Assembly (NCBI GenBank): GCA_037442025.1
Contig: JBBIRB010000012.1
Location: 1 to 63,151, forward strand
Direction: 5' to 3'
Source of the DNA: UBA2287 sp037442025
GTDB taxonomy: Bacteria > Bacteroidota > Bacteroidia > Bacteroidales > Tenuifilaceae
Length of the DNA stretch: 63,151 nucleotides
In this document: in pieces, positions 1 to 7,776 of the stretch
How positions within the stretch are numbered: position 1 is the first letter of the stretch
Layout: each line of letters opens with the position of its first letter
Position numbers and translations under genes: made by a program
The notes under the pieces: model-generated
What the model saw: only the letters and a program-made list of their open reading frames with translations
Told to the model about the DNA's origin: nothing
Database searches by the model: none

Positions 1-781
1 CGTAGTAGCGAGCACCGCTACGCTTGAGCAGCATATGGAAGTTGCCGGGGGCAATGAGTGCGCGACCCCTTATTACACTATCGCCATTTTCGGCCTCTTT
101 AACTGTAATTTTGCAGATTTCGTTGAGCCTATTGGCAAATGAGGTTGTAAACTTTTCGGGCATGTGCTGCACTATAACAATGCCGGGTGTGTCGAGCGGC
201 ATGGCCTGCAAAAAAGTAGTTAATGCTTCGGTACCTCCGGTAGAAGCACCAACAGCAATTACAATTTCGGTTGTTTTTATCATGCTTAAATTGCTCGTTA
301 CAGGGGCAATCACTGCATCGGCCGATAATTTGGGGGGAACATAAATGGGTTCGGCTTCTATTCTCCGTCGTTTCAACTTGGCTTGAGCGGCACTTTTTAT
401 GGCATCGCAAATACGAATGCGCGACTCCTCAATGAATGTTTTAGTATTCATTTGGGGTTTAGTAATTATTTCAACTGCCCCCAGTTCAAGGGCTTTGAGA
501 CCCGTTTCGGTGCCCTGGGCTGTTAAACTCGAAATAATTACTACGGGAATAGGGTGCTGCGACATGATTTTTTTGAGGAAAGTAAGCCCATCCATTCGGG
601 GCATTTCCACGTCGAGGGTAATGACGTCGGGTACCTCTTCGGCAATTTTTTTGGCAGCAAAAAACGGATCGGAGGCTGTGCCCATTACCTCGAGCTGGGA
701 GTCGGATTCAATAATCTGGTTGAGCGTTTGCCTCACAACTGCTGAATCGTCAACAATGAGCACCCGAATTTTCCTCTCCAT
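1..781 (-). CDS. cheB: CheB, protein-glutamate methylesterase/deamidase (3' end outside window)
   Basis: The first 260 residues are present and the C-terminus runs off the left edge. An N-terminal receiver domain (about 1-120) shows VDDSA and the phospho-acceptor Asp57 in TLDVEMPRMDG. A linker leads to the methylesterase domain, whose catalytic Ser180 lies in VGASTGGTEA and His206 in VQHMPEKF. The third catalytic residue, an Asp, would lie beyond the window. CheB removes methyl groups from, or deamidates, receptor glutamates to adapt a chemosensory array. It is the most distal visible gene of the minus-strand operon, 38 bases after cheD. Its presence with CheR and CheD implies a methylated receptor, yet none is encoded here. 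Confidence 0.95.
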   Translation of the reverse strand, partial: MERKIRVLIVDDSAVVRQTLNQIIESDSQLEVMGTASDPFFAAKKIAEEVPDVITLDVEMPRMDGLTFLKKIMSQHPIPVVIISSLTAQGTETGLKALELGAVEIITKPQMNTKTFIEESRIRICDAIKSAAQAKLKRRRIEAEPIYVPPKLSADAVIAPVTSNLSMIKTTEIVIAVGASTGGTEALTTFLQAMPLDTPGIVIVQHMPEKFTTSFANRLNEICKITVKEAENGDSVIRGRALIAPGNFHMLLKRSGARYY

Positions 782-819
782 GGTTCCAATGTGTTTTTAT
801 AATACTAGCAAATCTGCAT

Positions 820-1302
820 TCATGATGAAATTTGAATTTGCGTTTTTTCAATGTATTTCTGGCGTACTTCCCCCGAATCGGTTGTAAACTCGATTTTTCG
901 ACCCAGCTTGCCCCCCAAACTCTTGGCAACTACCGGAATGTTAAATTCCTGAAGCATTTCAATGGCCACCTTAATGTTTCGCTCCCCAATATGAAATTGG
1001 GTTATATTGGTTTCAATTACTTCTCCTCCCCCAAAAACTTTGGCTTTAAGATTCGATTTAAGGGAACCGAGGGAAAGCATTTTTTCAATGAGTTTTTCAA
1101 TGGCAATGTTGCCATACTTGGGGCTCGCCAAACCCTGCCCATTCCAGTACGGGAGCATGAAATGGTTAATTCCGCCAATTTTCAGAAAGGGATCGTACAG
1201 GCACACAGCAACACAGGAGCCTAAAATGGTTGAAACTTTTGTAGGCGCCTTGCTGGCGTAAAGCGCAGCGGGATATAGGAAATGAGTTCCCAGTTCGTCC
1301 AT
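820..1302 (-). CDS. cheD: CheD, chemoreceptor glutamine deamidase
   Basis: 160 residues, the normal size for CheD. The family signature is clear: catalytic Cys30 in TILGSCVAVCLYD and His47 in GGINHFMLP, plus the FGGGEV and IGERN motifs in the middle. CheD deamidates glutamines on chemoreceptors and in some bacteria exchanges with the phosphatase CheC. No cheC or cheX is visible in this operon. The gene sits 9 bases after the kinase-like gene and 38 before cheB, so it is part of the same transcript. The start ATG at 1302 gives a protein beginning directly at the conserved fold. Confidence 0.93.
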   Translation of the reverse strand: MDELGTHFLYPAALYASKAPTKVSTILGSCVAVCLYDPFLKIGGINHFMLPYWNGQGLASPKYGNIAIEKLIEKMLSLGSLKSNLKAKVFGGGEVIETNITQFHIGERNIKVAIEMLQEFNIPVVAKSLGGKLGRKIEFTTDSGEVRQKYIEKTQIQISS

Positions 1303-1311
1303 AACTAAGGG

Positions 1312-2214
1312 TTAAAAAACTTCCTCGTCGGCATCAAAGAATGTTTCGTTGGCATCGGAGGCAAAATCGGTAGTTTGCCCTTGTGCTTCGGGAATTGTGA
1401 TGGTGATACTGGCTCCTTTTCCCAGTTCGCTTTCAATATTTATTTTTCCGTTTAGCATGTCGAGAATAGCCTTGTTTACCGATAGCCCCAAACCATGCCC
1501 CCTGTTAAGCGAGTTGATTCCCGAATCGAGACGCTTGAAGCGATCGAAAATAATTTTTTGATTCTCTTTGCTTATACCAATGCCATGGTCGCGTACCAAA
1601 ATTTTTAAGCTGCTATCCTCAACCCAAGTGGTCAGTTCAATTTCGCCACCCTCGAAGCTGAAGTTTATTGCGTTACTTAGCAGGTTGGCCAATACAAGCT
1701 TCAGTTTTTCTGGGTCAGTTTTGAATACGAACGAGTTGCCATCGCGAGTTTCGACCTTAAACCGATGGATGATTACCAACTTCTTCTTTTTTGCTTCGAA
1801 TTTGAACGACTCTATAACGCTCTCAATCAGGTTCTCCACATCCACATTAAGCGTTTCGGGGAAAATTTCGCCGGCTTCAATTTTGGCTGCAACAAATATG
1901 TTGCGGAACTGAAAATCGAGGTTAAAGGCTTCGGAATGGATGAGAGCAACCATGGTTATCACCTTCTTCCAGTTCTCCTTGTCGACCGAAAGAATAGCCT
2001 TGGAAAGACCCAAAATGGATGTGAAGGGGTTAATAATTTCGTTGGTAATATTGGAAATGAAGTGGCTCTTGAGCGACTCCGATTCCTCCAGCTTCTTATT
2101 CACCAGTTTGAGTTCTTCGTTCAGGGTTTTCAGTTCCTTGAGGGAAATTTTATTCTGTTCGAATCGGCGTTTGAGTTCGCTTAACAGTTCGTCGTCGGCT
2201 AATGAGTGTCCCAT
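1312..2214 (-). CDS. Histidine-kinase-like ATPase lacking the phospho-acceptor His
   Basis: 300 residues, soluble, with no membrane segment. A coiled coil (about 10-50) leads into a DHp-like helix pair whose H-box reads SNITNEIINP, where active kinases read SNxSHExRTP. Asn58 therefore replaces the phosphorylated His. The ATP-binding domain looks complete: N-box NLLSNAINFS (177-186), G1 DHGIGIS (209-215), F-box IFDRFKR and G2 GHGLGLS (239-245). The tail is acidic. It probably binds ATP but cannot autophosphorylate at the usual residue. It could be a scaffold, a heterodimer partner, or a protein kinase acting on another substrate such as the STAS protein of the operon. It lies between cheR and cheD. 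Confidence 0.85.
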   Translation of the reverse strand: MGHSLADDELLSELKRRFEQNKISLKELKTLNEELKLVNKKLEESESLKSHFISNITNEIINPFTSILGLSKAILSVDKENWKKVITMVALIHSEAFNLDFQFRNIFVAAKIEAGEIFPETLNVDVENLIESVIESFKFEAKKKKLVIIHRFKVETRDGNSFVFKTDPEKLKLVLANLLSNAINFSFEGGEIELTTWVEDSSLKILVRDHGIGISKENQKIIFDRFKRLDSGINSLNRGHGLGLSVNKAILDMLNGKINIESELGKGASITITIPEAQGQTTDFASDANETFFDADEEVF

Positions 2215-2247
2215 GGTTTATCTAGGTCTAGGGTTAATTTCGAAAGG

Positions 2248-3102
2248 CTATATGCGTTGGAAAATGGTAGGTTTTATTTGCTTCAGCGGAAGGGTCATGT
2301 TCATAATCGACTCGGAATGCCCCAAAAAGAAATAGCCACCTACTCTAAGTTTTTCGCACAGTTTAGCGATTACTCGCTCCTGTGTTTCTCGGTCGAAATA
2401 TATGAGAACATTCCTACAGAATACCACTTCGAAAGTTTCGGCAATGTCGTACTGCGAATCCATAAAGTTTAGGCGCGCAAAGCGAACCTTCTTGCGCAAA
2501 TGGGGGCCAATTTTTACCGTAGGGTTGGCTCGGTCCTTGCTTCGAAGAAGGTGTTTACGTTTCAGTTCCAAGGGAATTATGGCAACCCTGTCCTCTTTAT
2601 AAACTGCATCGATAGCCTTTTGAAGAATTTGGGTTGAAATATCGGTACCAAGTATGGAAAAGTCGAAACCCAGATTCTGCTCTGCAAATTCGGCCAGCAC
2701 AATAGCTATGGTATAGGGTTCTTCGCCACTTGAGCATCCGGCGCTCCAAATTTTTATTGTTCTGTTCGTGGAGCGCTGCCCAATAAATTCGGGCAAAACC
2801 ACACCCTGCAAAAATTCGAAATGAACAGGTTCTCGGAAAAAATCGGTTTTATTGGTGCTCACCACGTCGAGCATGTGAATAATTTCGTTATTGAGTCCCT
2901 CGCGGCTGAAAACATACTCGCAGTACTCCTTAAAGTTCGACATGTTAAGTTCTCTAAGCCGTTTCTGCAAGCGGCTCTGAAGCATAACCCTTTTTACGGG
3001 AGGCATTTTAATGCCGCTTTCCTTATAAATGAAACGGCTTAACTTGTCGAACTCCTCGTTGGTGAGCTGTGCCCTAAATATATCGTTTATTCTAGGGTCC
3101 AT
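2248..3102 (-). CDS. cheR: CheR, chemoreceptor glutamate methyltransferase
   Basis: 284 residues. The N-terminal helical CheR domain (about 10-75) is followed by the SAM-dependent methyltransferase domain. The SAM-binding motif is IWSAGCSSGEEPYTIA, and the late motif VVFCRNVLIYFD is typical of CheR. It transfers methyl groups to receptor glutamates, opposing CheB. The gene is 13 bases downstream of the outer-membrane protein gene and 33 before the kinase-like gene, all minus strand. There is no C-terminal TPR extension, so this is a plain CheR. Confidence 0.95.
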   Translation of the reverse strand: MDPRINDIFRAQLTNEEFDKLSRFIYKESGIKMPPVKRVMLQSRLQKRLRELNMSNFKEYCEYVFSREGLNNEIIHMLDVVSTNKTDFFREPVHFEFLQGVVLPEFIGQRSTNRTIKIWSAGCSSGEEPYTIAIVLAEFAEQNLGFDFSILGTDISTQILQKAIDAVYKEDRVAIIPLELKRKHLLRSKDRANPTVKIGPHLRKKVRFARLNFMDSQYDIAETFEVVFCRNVLIYFDRETQERVIAKLCEKLRVGGYFFLGHSESIMNMTLPLKQIKPTIFQRI

Positions 3103-3115
3103 ACAATTTAAAAAA

Positions 3116-4387
3116 CTAGAAATCGTACTGAATCATTACCAGAAAACGAGTATTGGCGGTTTCCTTCGCATTTACAACTTTGGCTTGGTTATTCGCATCA
3201 ATTTGGCCGGTAGCTGCAACCGTATGCTCAATCTCACCCATAATGCTTAGGTTCTTATTCCTGTAGGTAATGTTTGGGGCAACACGGTACAAATACTCAA
3301 TATCCATTCCTCTGCCATAAATTCGGGTCGGATCGGGAATCACATCTTGGTTTGACCCCAAATTCTTGGCGTACCCCAGAAATACTCCCGGCATGAATGA
3401 TTTTCCGTAGGTTACGTTGATGTGCCCAAAAACATGATTGACAGGAGCATATTTCTGAATACCTGTCAGGCTATCGATTGAAGTAACGGCATAGCCTCCC
3501 AACAGCAGGTGCTCGCCCAGATTCTGACCATACATACCCTTAAGCTTTGCAGTAAACAATCCGCTTTGGTACTTTACATATCCCATGTAGCTGAGCCCCA
3601 CAATCCGCTCGTTGGTTACATATTCCTTTACTGGCACTTGCGTGAGCGATTTAACCGAAAGCAGGGGCCGTAGGTTCTTGTAATCGGCTGCCAAACCAAG
3701 GGTAATGGGCCCTTTGGCATACTGCAGCTGCGCATGCAGGTTTGGAACCATGGAGTGGCGGAGTAGCCTCGACGAACCAGAGGGTGCATCGGGCCCAACA
3801 TTCCTATTGTCGCTTTGGGTAATGGCCGAAAGGATAATTTTCAACCCCGGAGCTAATTTCTGCTTAAAAGTGATTTGGGGGCTTCGGTAGAAACTCTGAA
3901 AGGGAGCACCCGTATTGAGGCTGGCAACATGGGGAAAAACTTCGGGAACAAACATGGGGTGCCAGGTTAATCCCAGGTTCAGTTCGGAGCCCGATTGCCA
4001 TGAAAACTTTGCTAGGGCATGCCTAAATCGCATGTGAACATTATTTGAGAGCCCTGTAAAATCAGCTTCAATAAGTACCGAAGGTATGGCGTTAAAAACC
4101 TTGGGCATGGTAATATTGGTTCGAAGCCGGGTGGCCATTGCCAAAAAGTTCACCCCCCCTACTGCGTTTATATCTTTCCCATTGGCATCGAGTTTTTCGG
4201 GAAGCGGATAAAAAATAAAAAGACCGTCGAGCGCTTCGTTATTCAAACGGGTATCGGCCCAGTAGTCGAGCCGGAGGAATCCGCTGAATTCAACCTTTGG
4301 TTTTTTCAACTCGATAGTATCTTGCCCAAGGGCCAAATTGATTCCAATGAAAAGCAACAACGAAAGAATGGTTAGAGTCCGTTTCAT
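3116..4387 (-). CDS. Predicted outer-membrane beta-barrel (porin-like) protein inside the chemosensory operon
   Basis: 423 residues beginning with a signal peptide (MKRTLTILSLLLFIGINLAL, cleavage near GQ). The rest is rich in alternating aromatic and polar stretches with repeated amphipathic strands and ends in FLVMIQYDF, a C-terminal Phe as is usual for outer-membrane barrels. I do not recognise a named family; the length and the opening 'FSGFLRLDYWAD' style resemble DcaP-like or other substrate-selective porins. It sits between cheW (38 bases) and cheR (13 bases) in the same direction, so it is very likely co-transcribed. It may admit the ligand that the pathway senses, or anchor a surface appendage. 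Confidence 0.75.
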   Translation of the reverse strand: MKRTLTILSLLLFIGINLALGQDTIELKKPKVEFSGFLRLDYWADTRLNNEALDGLFIFYPLPEKLDANGKDINAVGGVNFLAMATRLRTNITMPKVFNAIPSVLIEADFTGLSNNVHMRFRHALAKFSWQSGSELNLGLTWHPMFVPEVFPHVASLNTGAPFQSFYRSPQITFKQKLAPGLKIILSAITQSDNRNVGPDAPSGSSRLLRHSMVPNLHAQLQYAKGPITLGLAADYKNLRPLLSVKSLTQVPVKEYVTNERIVGLSYMGYVKYQSGLFTAKLKGMYGQNLGEHLLLGGYAVTSIDSLTGIQKYAPVNHVFGHINVTYGKSFMPGVFLGYAKNLGSNQDVIPDPTRIYGRGMDIEYLYRVAPNITYRNKNLSIMGEIEHTVAATGQIDANNQAKVVNAKETANTRFLVMIQYDF

Positions 4388-4425
4388 TATTTTTAGAGTA
4401 TTAAAATATTAAAAAACTGGTCTCT

Positions 4426-4947
4426 CTAGCCAATTTCATCAATTTGCTCGGTACGCTCGGTTTCATCGGTTTTATCCTTCATGCTGGTAATCTCATCGGC
4501 TGAGAAAACAGCATCCATATTGAGGATCATTATGAATTTCTCGTCGATATTGGCAACCCCTTCAATGAAATCGGACTTGTACTTGCTGCCAATGCTGGGT
4601 GGTGGCATAATGGCCCCCTTATCAATTTCGAGTACTGCCTGCACCGCATCAACGAGTGCGCCCACATGGATGGATTCGCCGTCCATTTCTATGTCGAGCA
4701 CAATAATACAGGTATTGGTAGTATACTCAGTGGGGGGCATTCCGAACTTGATGCGGGTATCGATTACGGGCAATACGGTTCCACGTAGGTTAATAACGCC
4801 TTTCATGTATTCGGGGGCGCGTGGCACTTCGGTTATTTTGGTCATTTCCAAAATATTGAGCACTTTTCCAACGTGTGCAGCAAATTCCTCTTCTCCCAGT
4901 TTAAAAGAAAGGTACGAGTTTATTTTCGATAGATTGTCCTGGTTCAT
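4426..4947 (-). CDS. cheW: CheW, chemosensory coupling protein
   Basis: 173 residues with one CheW domain: SFKLGEEEFAAHVGKVLNIL at the start and the conserved VINLRGTVLPVIDTRIKFG stretch. A short acidic tail follows. CheW couples receptors to CheA in the signalling array. It lies 21 bases after cheA and 38 bases before the barrel gene. As the only CheW seen here it is expected to pair with the P5 domain of the neighbouring CheA. Confidence 0.95.
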   Translation of the reverse strand: MNQDNLSKINSYLSFKLGEEEFAAHVGKVLNILEMTKITEVPRAPEYMKGVINLRGTVLPVIDTRIKFGMPPTEYTTNTCIIVLDIEMDGESIHVGALVDAVQAVLEIDKGAIMPPPSIGSKYKSDFIEGVANIDEKFIMILNMDAVFSADEITSMKDKTDETERTEQIDEIG

Positions 4948-4968
4948 TGTTCATCCTCCTATTTATGC

Positions 4969-7041
4969 TTAACTAATTAATTTTTCTTTTTTCTTGCCTT
5001 TCATGGCAAACACCTCGTGATGGGCAAAAGTTTTTATAATCTTATTGGTATCCATAACAAGCGCAACAGTTCCGTCGCCCAATATGGTTGCACCCGAAAT
5101 CATATCCTGATTCTTATAATGCTTGCCAATGGGCTTCAGCACGGCTTGGTACTCGCCCACAACAAAATCGACTATTAACCCTACCCTCTTCTCTTCGAAG
5201 TTTACAACAATTGCTTGCTCCCAGTAGGCATTATTATCGGGTAAATCGAACTCGCGACGGATATAGAAGAAGGGTATTTGCTTTCCATCGAGCACTACAA
5301 CATTGTTGAATGTGTTAACAATTTTTGTATGCTCAACTGCGTAAATTTTATCGACCAGGGAAAGCGGAATTATGAAGTGGGTTTCATCGACCTTAACCAG
5401 TAGCCCATCGATAATGGAAAGGGTTAGCGGCAGCTTGATGGTAATAATGGTTCCTTCATCTACCTCCGATTCTATTTCAACTTCGCCGCGTATGTCGGCT
5501 ATTTTACGTTTTACCACATCCATGCCAACCCCGCGACCCGAGAGGTCGGTAACCTGACGCGCGGTACTGAAACCCGGTAGAAATACCAAATCGAGCACTT
5601 CTTTGCGTGTAAGTTTGCGGTCGGGAGTAATAATACCCTTGGCTATGGCTTTTTCGGTTATGAGACTCGAATCAATGCCAGCACCATCGTCGGCAATCTG
5701 TATCATTACGTTGGCTCCAGAGTAGAAAGCCTTAAGCGTAATTTTGCCTTGCCGAGGCTTGCCCTTTTTCACCCTTAGGTCGCCATCCTCAATGCCATGG
5801 TCGAGGCTATTTCGAAGAATGTGCATGAGCGGATCGGCGAGGCTCTCTATAATGGTTTTGTCGAGTTCGGTTTCTGCTCCCTCGGTTATAAAAATTACCT
5901 CTTTGCCCAACTCATTGGAAAGGTCTCTTACCAATCGCTGAAAGCGGGTGAGCATATTCTCAATGGGAATAAGCACAATGCTGAAGGCAGTGTCGCGCAG
6001 TTGCCTCGAAAGTTTCTGAATATTTTCGGCAATGGGCATTAGCCCCGGAACTCCATTCTGCTCTGCAAACAGGCTCAGTCTGGCTTGAGTTGTAACAAGT
6101 TCAGAAACCAGATTCATGAGCAGATCCAGTTTTTCCGACGAAACCCTAATGCTACTAATGGTTGTATCCTTAGATGTTAATTTCTCCTTTTTAATAACAT
6201 TAGACTTTTCCTGTGTTTGCCTGCGCATTGCCTCATCGGCTAATTTCTGTACTGCATTAAGACCAACATCCTTATGTATTCGGGCAAGCTCTTCGAGTTC
6301 GTAAACAAACCGATCATCTTTAAGCAAGTTAACATCGGCAACCTTCTGAATTTCAATGGTCGACTCGTCCTCAACAAAAATAAATACATCGCTAATGCTG
6401 CTCACCTCCTGCGTAGTGGCAACAATTGCTTCCCAATAGGTATAGCAATGTTCGGGATTAAGGTCTTTAAGTTTTGGAAGCCGATTTAAATGGCCAAAAA
6501 CCAATGTTTTACCGCATGTATGAAGCTCATCGAGCAGATACAGGGGGTTGGTTCCATTGTTGAAAATTTCTTTTACGGGTTCAAAGTAAACGTAGTAGGT
6601 CGAAACCCCATCATCGGTTTTTCCTTGAGTATTTTTCACCTCTCTAGGTGCAACTTTGCCTGGTTCGGGTTTAGTAAAATTTGCAACCTTAGAAAGCAAT
6701 TCGGCATGGTTTGCTTGCACCTCGGGGTTTGCATAATTGTCTTCGTTGAGCAGTACCTTTAAATGGTCTACCGAAGCAAGTGTTACATCCAAAACTTCGC
6801 GTGTTACCTGCAATTTTCCATTCCGAATCAGATCGTACACGGTTTCCATTTCGTGGGTAAAAGCATCGATGAGCTCGAACCCAAACATGGCGCTATTTCC
6901 CTTAAGGGTATGCATAACCCTGAAAACCTGCTGAACCAGAGCCGGATCGTTGGGGTTATCTTCAAGCGCTAAAAGGGCCCTTTCGAGGCCTTCAATGAGG
7001 TCGGTGGCTTCCTCAATGAATTTCTTCTTAAAGCTGTCCAT
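4969..7041 (-). CDS. cheA: CheA, chemosensory histidine kinase
   Basis: 690 residues with the full CheA layout. The P1 Hpt domain (1-105) has phospho-acceptor His44 in MHTLKGNSAMFGF. A P2-like domain (about 146-235) is followed by the P3 dimerisation helices (about 296-360), the P4 ATPase (361-540; HILRNSLDHGIED, DDGAGID, GRGVGMDVV) and the CheW-like P5 domain (541-680). CheA phosphorylates CheY and CheB in response to receptor state. Its ATG shares one base with the stop of cheY (TAATG), which suggests translational coupling. The P2 region is of the diverged type seen in non-enteric CheA proteins. Confidence 0.96.
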   Translation of the reverse strand: MDSFKKKFIEEATDLIEGLERALLALEDNPNDPALVQQVFRVMHTLKGNSAMFGFELIDAFTHEMETVYDLIRNGKLQVTREVLDVTLASVDHLKVLLNEDNYANPEVQANHAELLSKVANFTKPEPGKVAPREVKNTQGKTDDGVSTYYVYFEPVKEIFNNGTNPLYLLDELHTCGKTLVFGHLNRLPKLKDLNPEHCYTYWEAIVATTQEVSSISDVFIFVEDESTIEIQKVADVNLLKDDRFVYELEELARIHKDVGLNAVQKLADEAMRRQTQEKSNVIKKEKLTSKDTTISSIRVSSEKLDLLMNLVSELVTTQARLSLFAEQNGVPGLMPIAENIQKLSRQLRDTAFSIVLIPIENMLTRFQRLVRDLSNELGKEVIFITEGAETELDKTIIESLADPLMHILRNSLDHGIEDGDLRVKKGKPRQGKITLKAFYSGANVMIQIADDGAGIDSSLITEKAIAKGIITPDRKLTRKEVLDLVFLPGFSTARQVTDLSGRGVGMDVVKRKIADIRGEVEIESEVDEGTIITIKLPLTLSIIDGLLVKVDETHFIIPLSLVDKIYAVEHTKIVNTFNNVVVLDGKQIPFFYIRREFDLPDNNAYWEQAIVVNFEEKRVGLIVDFVVGEYQAVLKPIGKHYKNQDMISGATILGDGTVALVMDTNKIIKTFAHHEVFAMKGKKKEKLIS

Positions 7042-7406
7042 TATCGTAGTACTTTACTTAATGCTGCTATTAGTTTAGCGGGAACAAAGGGTTTAATTAT
7101 CCATCCGGTAGCACCCGCATCCTTGGCTTCCATCTTTTTGGCCGCTTGCGATTCGGTGGTAAGAAAAAGAATGGGGATGCGCTGGTAATGGGGCATTTTA
7201 CGAACCTCCTTGATAAGGGTTATGCCATCCATTTCGGGCATATGCAGGTCGGTAATGATTAAATCGATGGTTTGCCCGTTTAGAAATTTCAGGGCATCGG
7301 TACCATCGACAGCAATAAGAACGTGGTATCCTTCGTTCTCGAGTGTAAAACTGACTACTTCGCGAATGCTTTCCGAATCGTCGACTATAAGTATTGTCTT
7401 TGCCAT
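7041..7406 (-). CDS. cheY: CheY-like single-domain response regulator
   Basis: 121 residues, receiver domain only. The acidic pair is in ILIVDDSES, the phospho-acceptor Asp in IITDLHMPEMDG, the conserved Thr in LFLTTES, and the Lys in GWIIKPF. All phosphorylation residues are present. It overlaps the cheA start by one base and follows the STAS gene by 12 bases, so it is the natural output partner of this CheA. What it acts on cannot be read from the sequence; a gliding or pilus motor, or a non-motility output, are all possible. Confidence 0.93.
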   Translation of the reverse strand: MAKTILIVDDSESIREVVSFTLENEGYHVLIAVDGTDALKFLNGQTIDLIITDLHMPEMDGITLIKEVRKMPHYQRIPILFLTTESQAAKKMEAKDAGATGWIIKPFVPAKLIAALSKVLR

Positions 7407-7418
7407 AATGTGCAGGAA

Positions 7419-7766
7419 TTATTGTTTTGCATTAAGGTTTAAAAACTGAACAAACCCCGATTTCTCAAGCAACGCACGTTGCTCCTCGGGCAGTTTTATA
7501 TCGAAATCTACTTTTTTCTTTTGTTCGTTTGCATCCCAGTAAAACCGCTGAATCAGCTGCACAGCAGTTACATCGATACTTTCAACATTATTGAGTTTTA
7601 ATGTGAATGCGCTATATTTTCCAAAGTTATCTAGCAAAAACTCTTTGAGCTGTTCTGCGTAATCGATGGTCAGTTCGCCCTGAAGCGACAGGACTGTTGG
7701 CGTATCGCCTTTCCCACCGGGCTTGGCGGGGATTGCTTTCAGAATAATTTTCGTTTTAGGTGCCAT
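7419..7766 (-). CDS. STAS-domain protein (anti-sigma-antagonist type)
   Basis: 115 residues from the ATG at 7766, which I prefer because it lies 10 bases past the upstream stop codon; the longer reading from 7835 would overlap the upstream gene by about 60 bases. The STAS fold is seen in VLSLQGELTIDYAEQLKEFL and in LKLNNVESIDVTAVQLI. The latter corresponds to the phosphorylation loop, with Thr where SpoIIAA-type proteins have Ser. STAS proteins of this class are controlled by phosphorylation from a GHKL-type ATPase. It lies between the coiled-coil protein and cheY, so it probably belongs to the chemosensory pathway. Confidence 0.82.
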   Translation of the reverse strand: MAPKTKIILKAIPAKPGGKGDTPTVLSLQGELTIDYAEQLKEFLLDNFGKYSAFTLKLNNVESIDVTAVQLIQRFYWDANEQKKKVDFDIKLPEEQRALLEKSGFVQFLNLNAKQ

Positions 7767-7776
7767 GGGTATGGGT

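Noticed and set aside
399..887. 162-codon open frame on the plus strand across cheB
   Set aside because: It is antisense to a clear cheB reading frame and its translation has no domain; a by-product of codon use on the other strand.
4481..4972. 163-codon plus-strand open frame opposite cheW
   Set aside because: The minus strand encodes a standard CheW; the opposite translation is low in complexity and matches no family.
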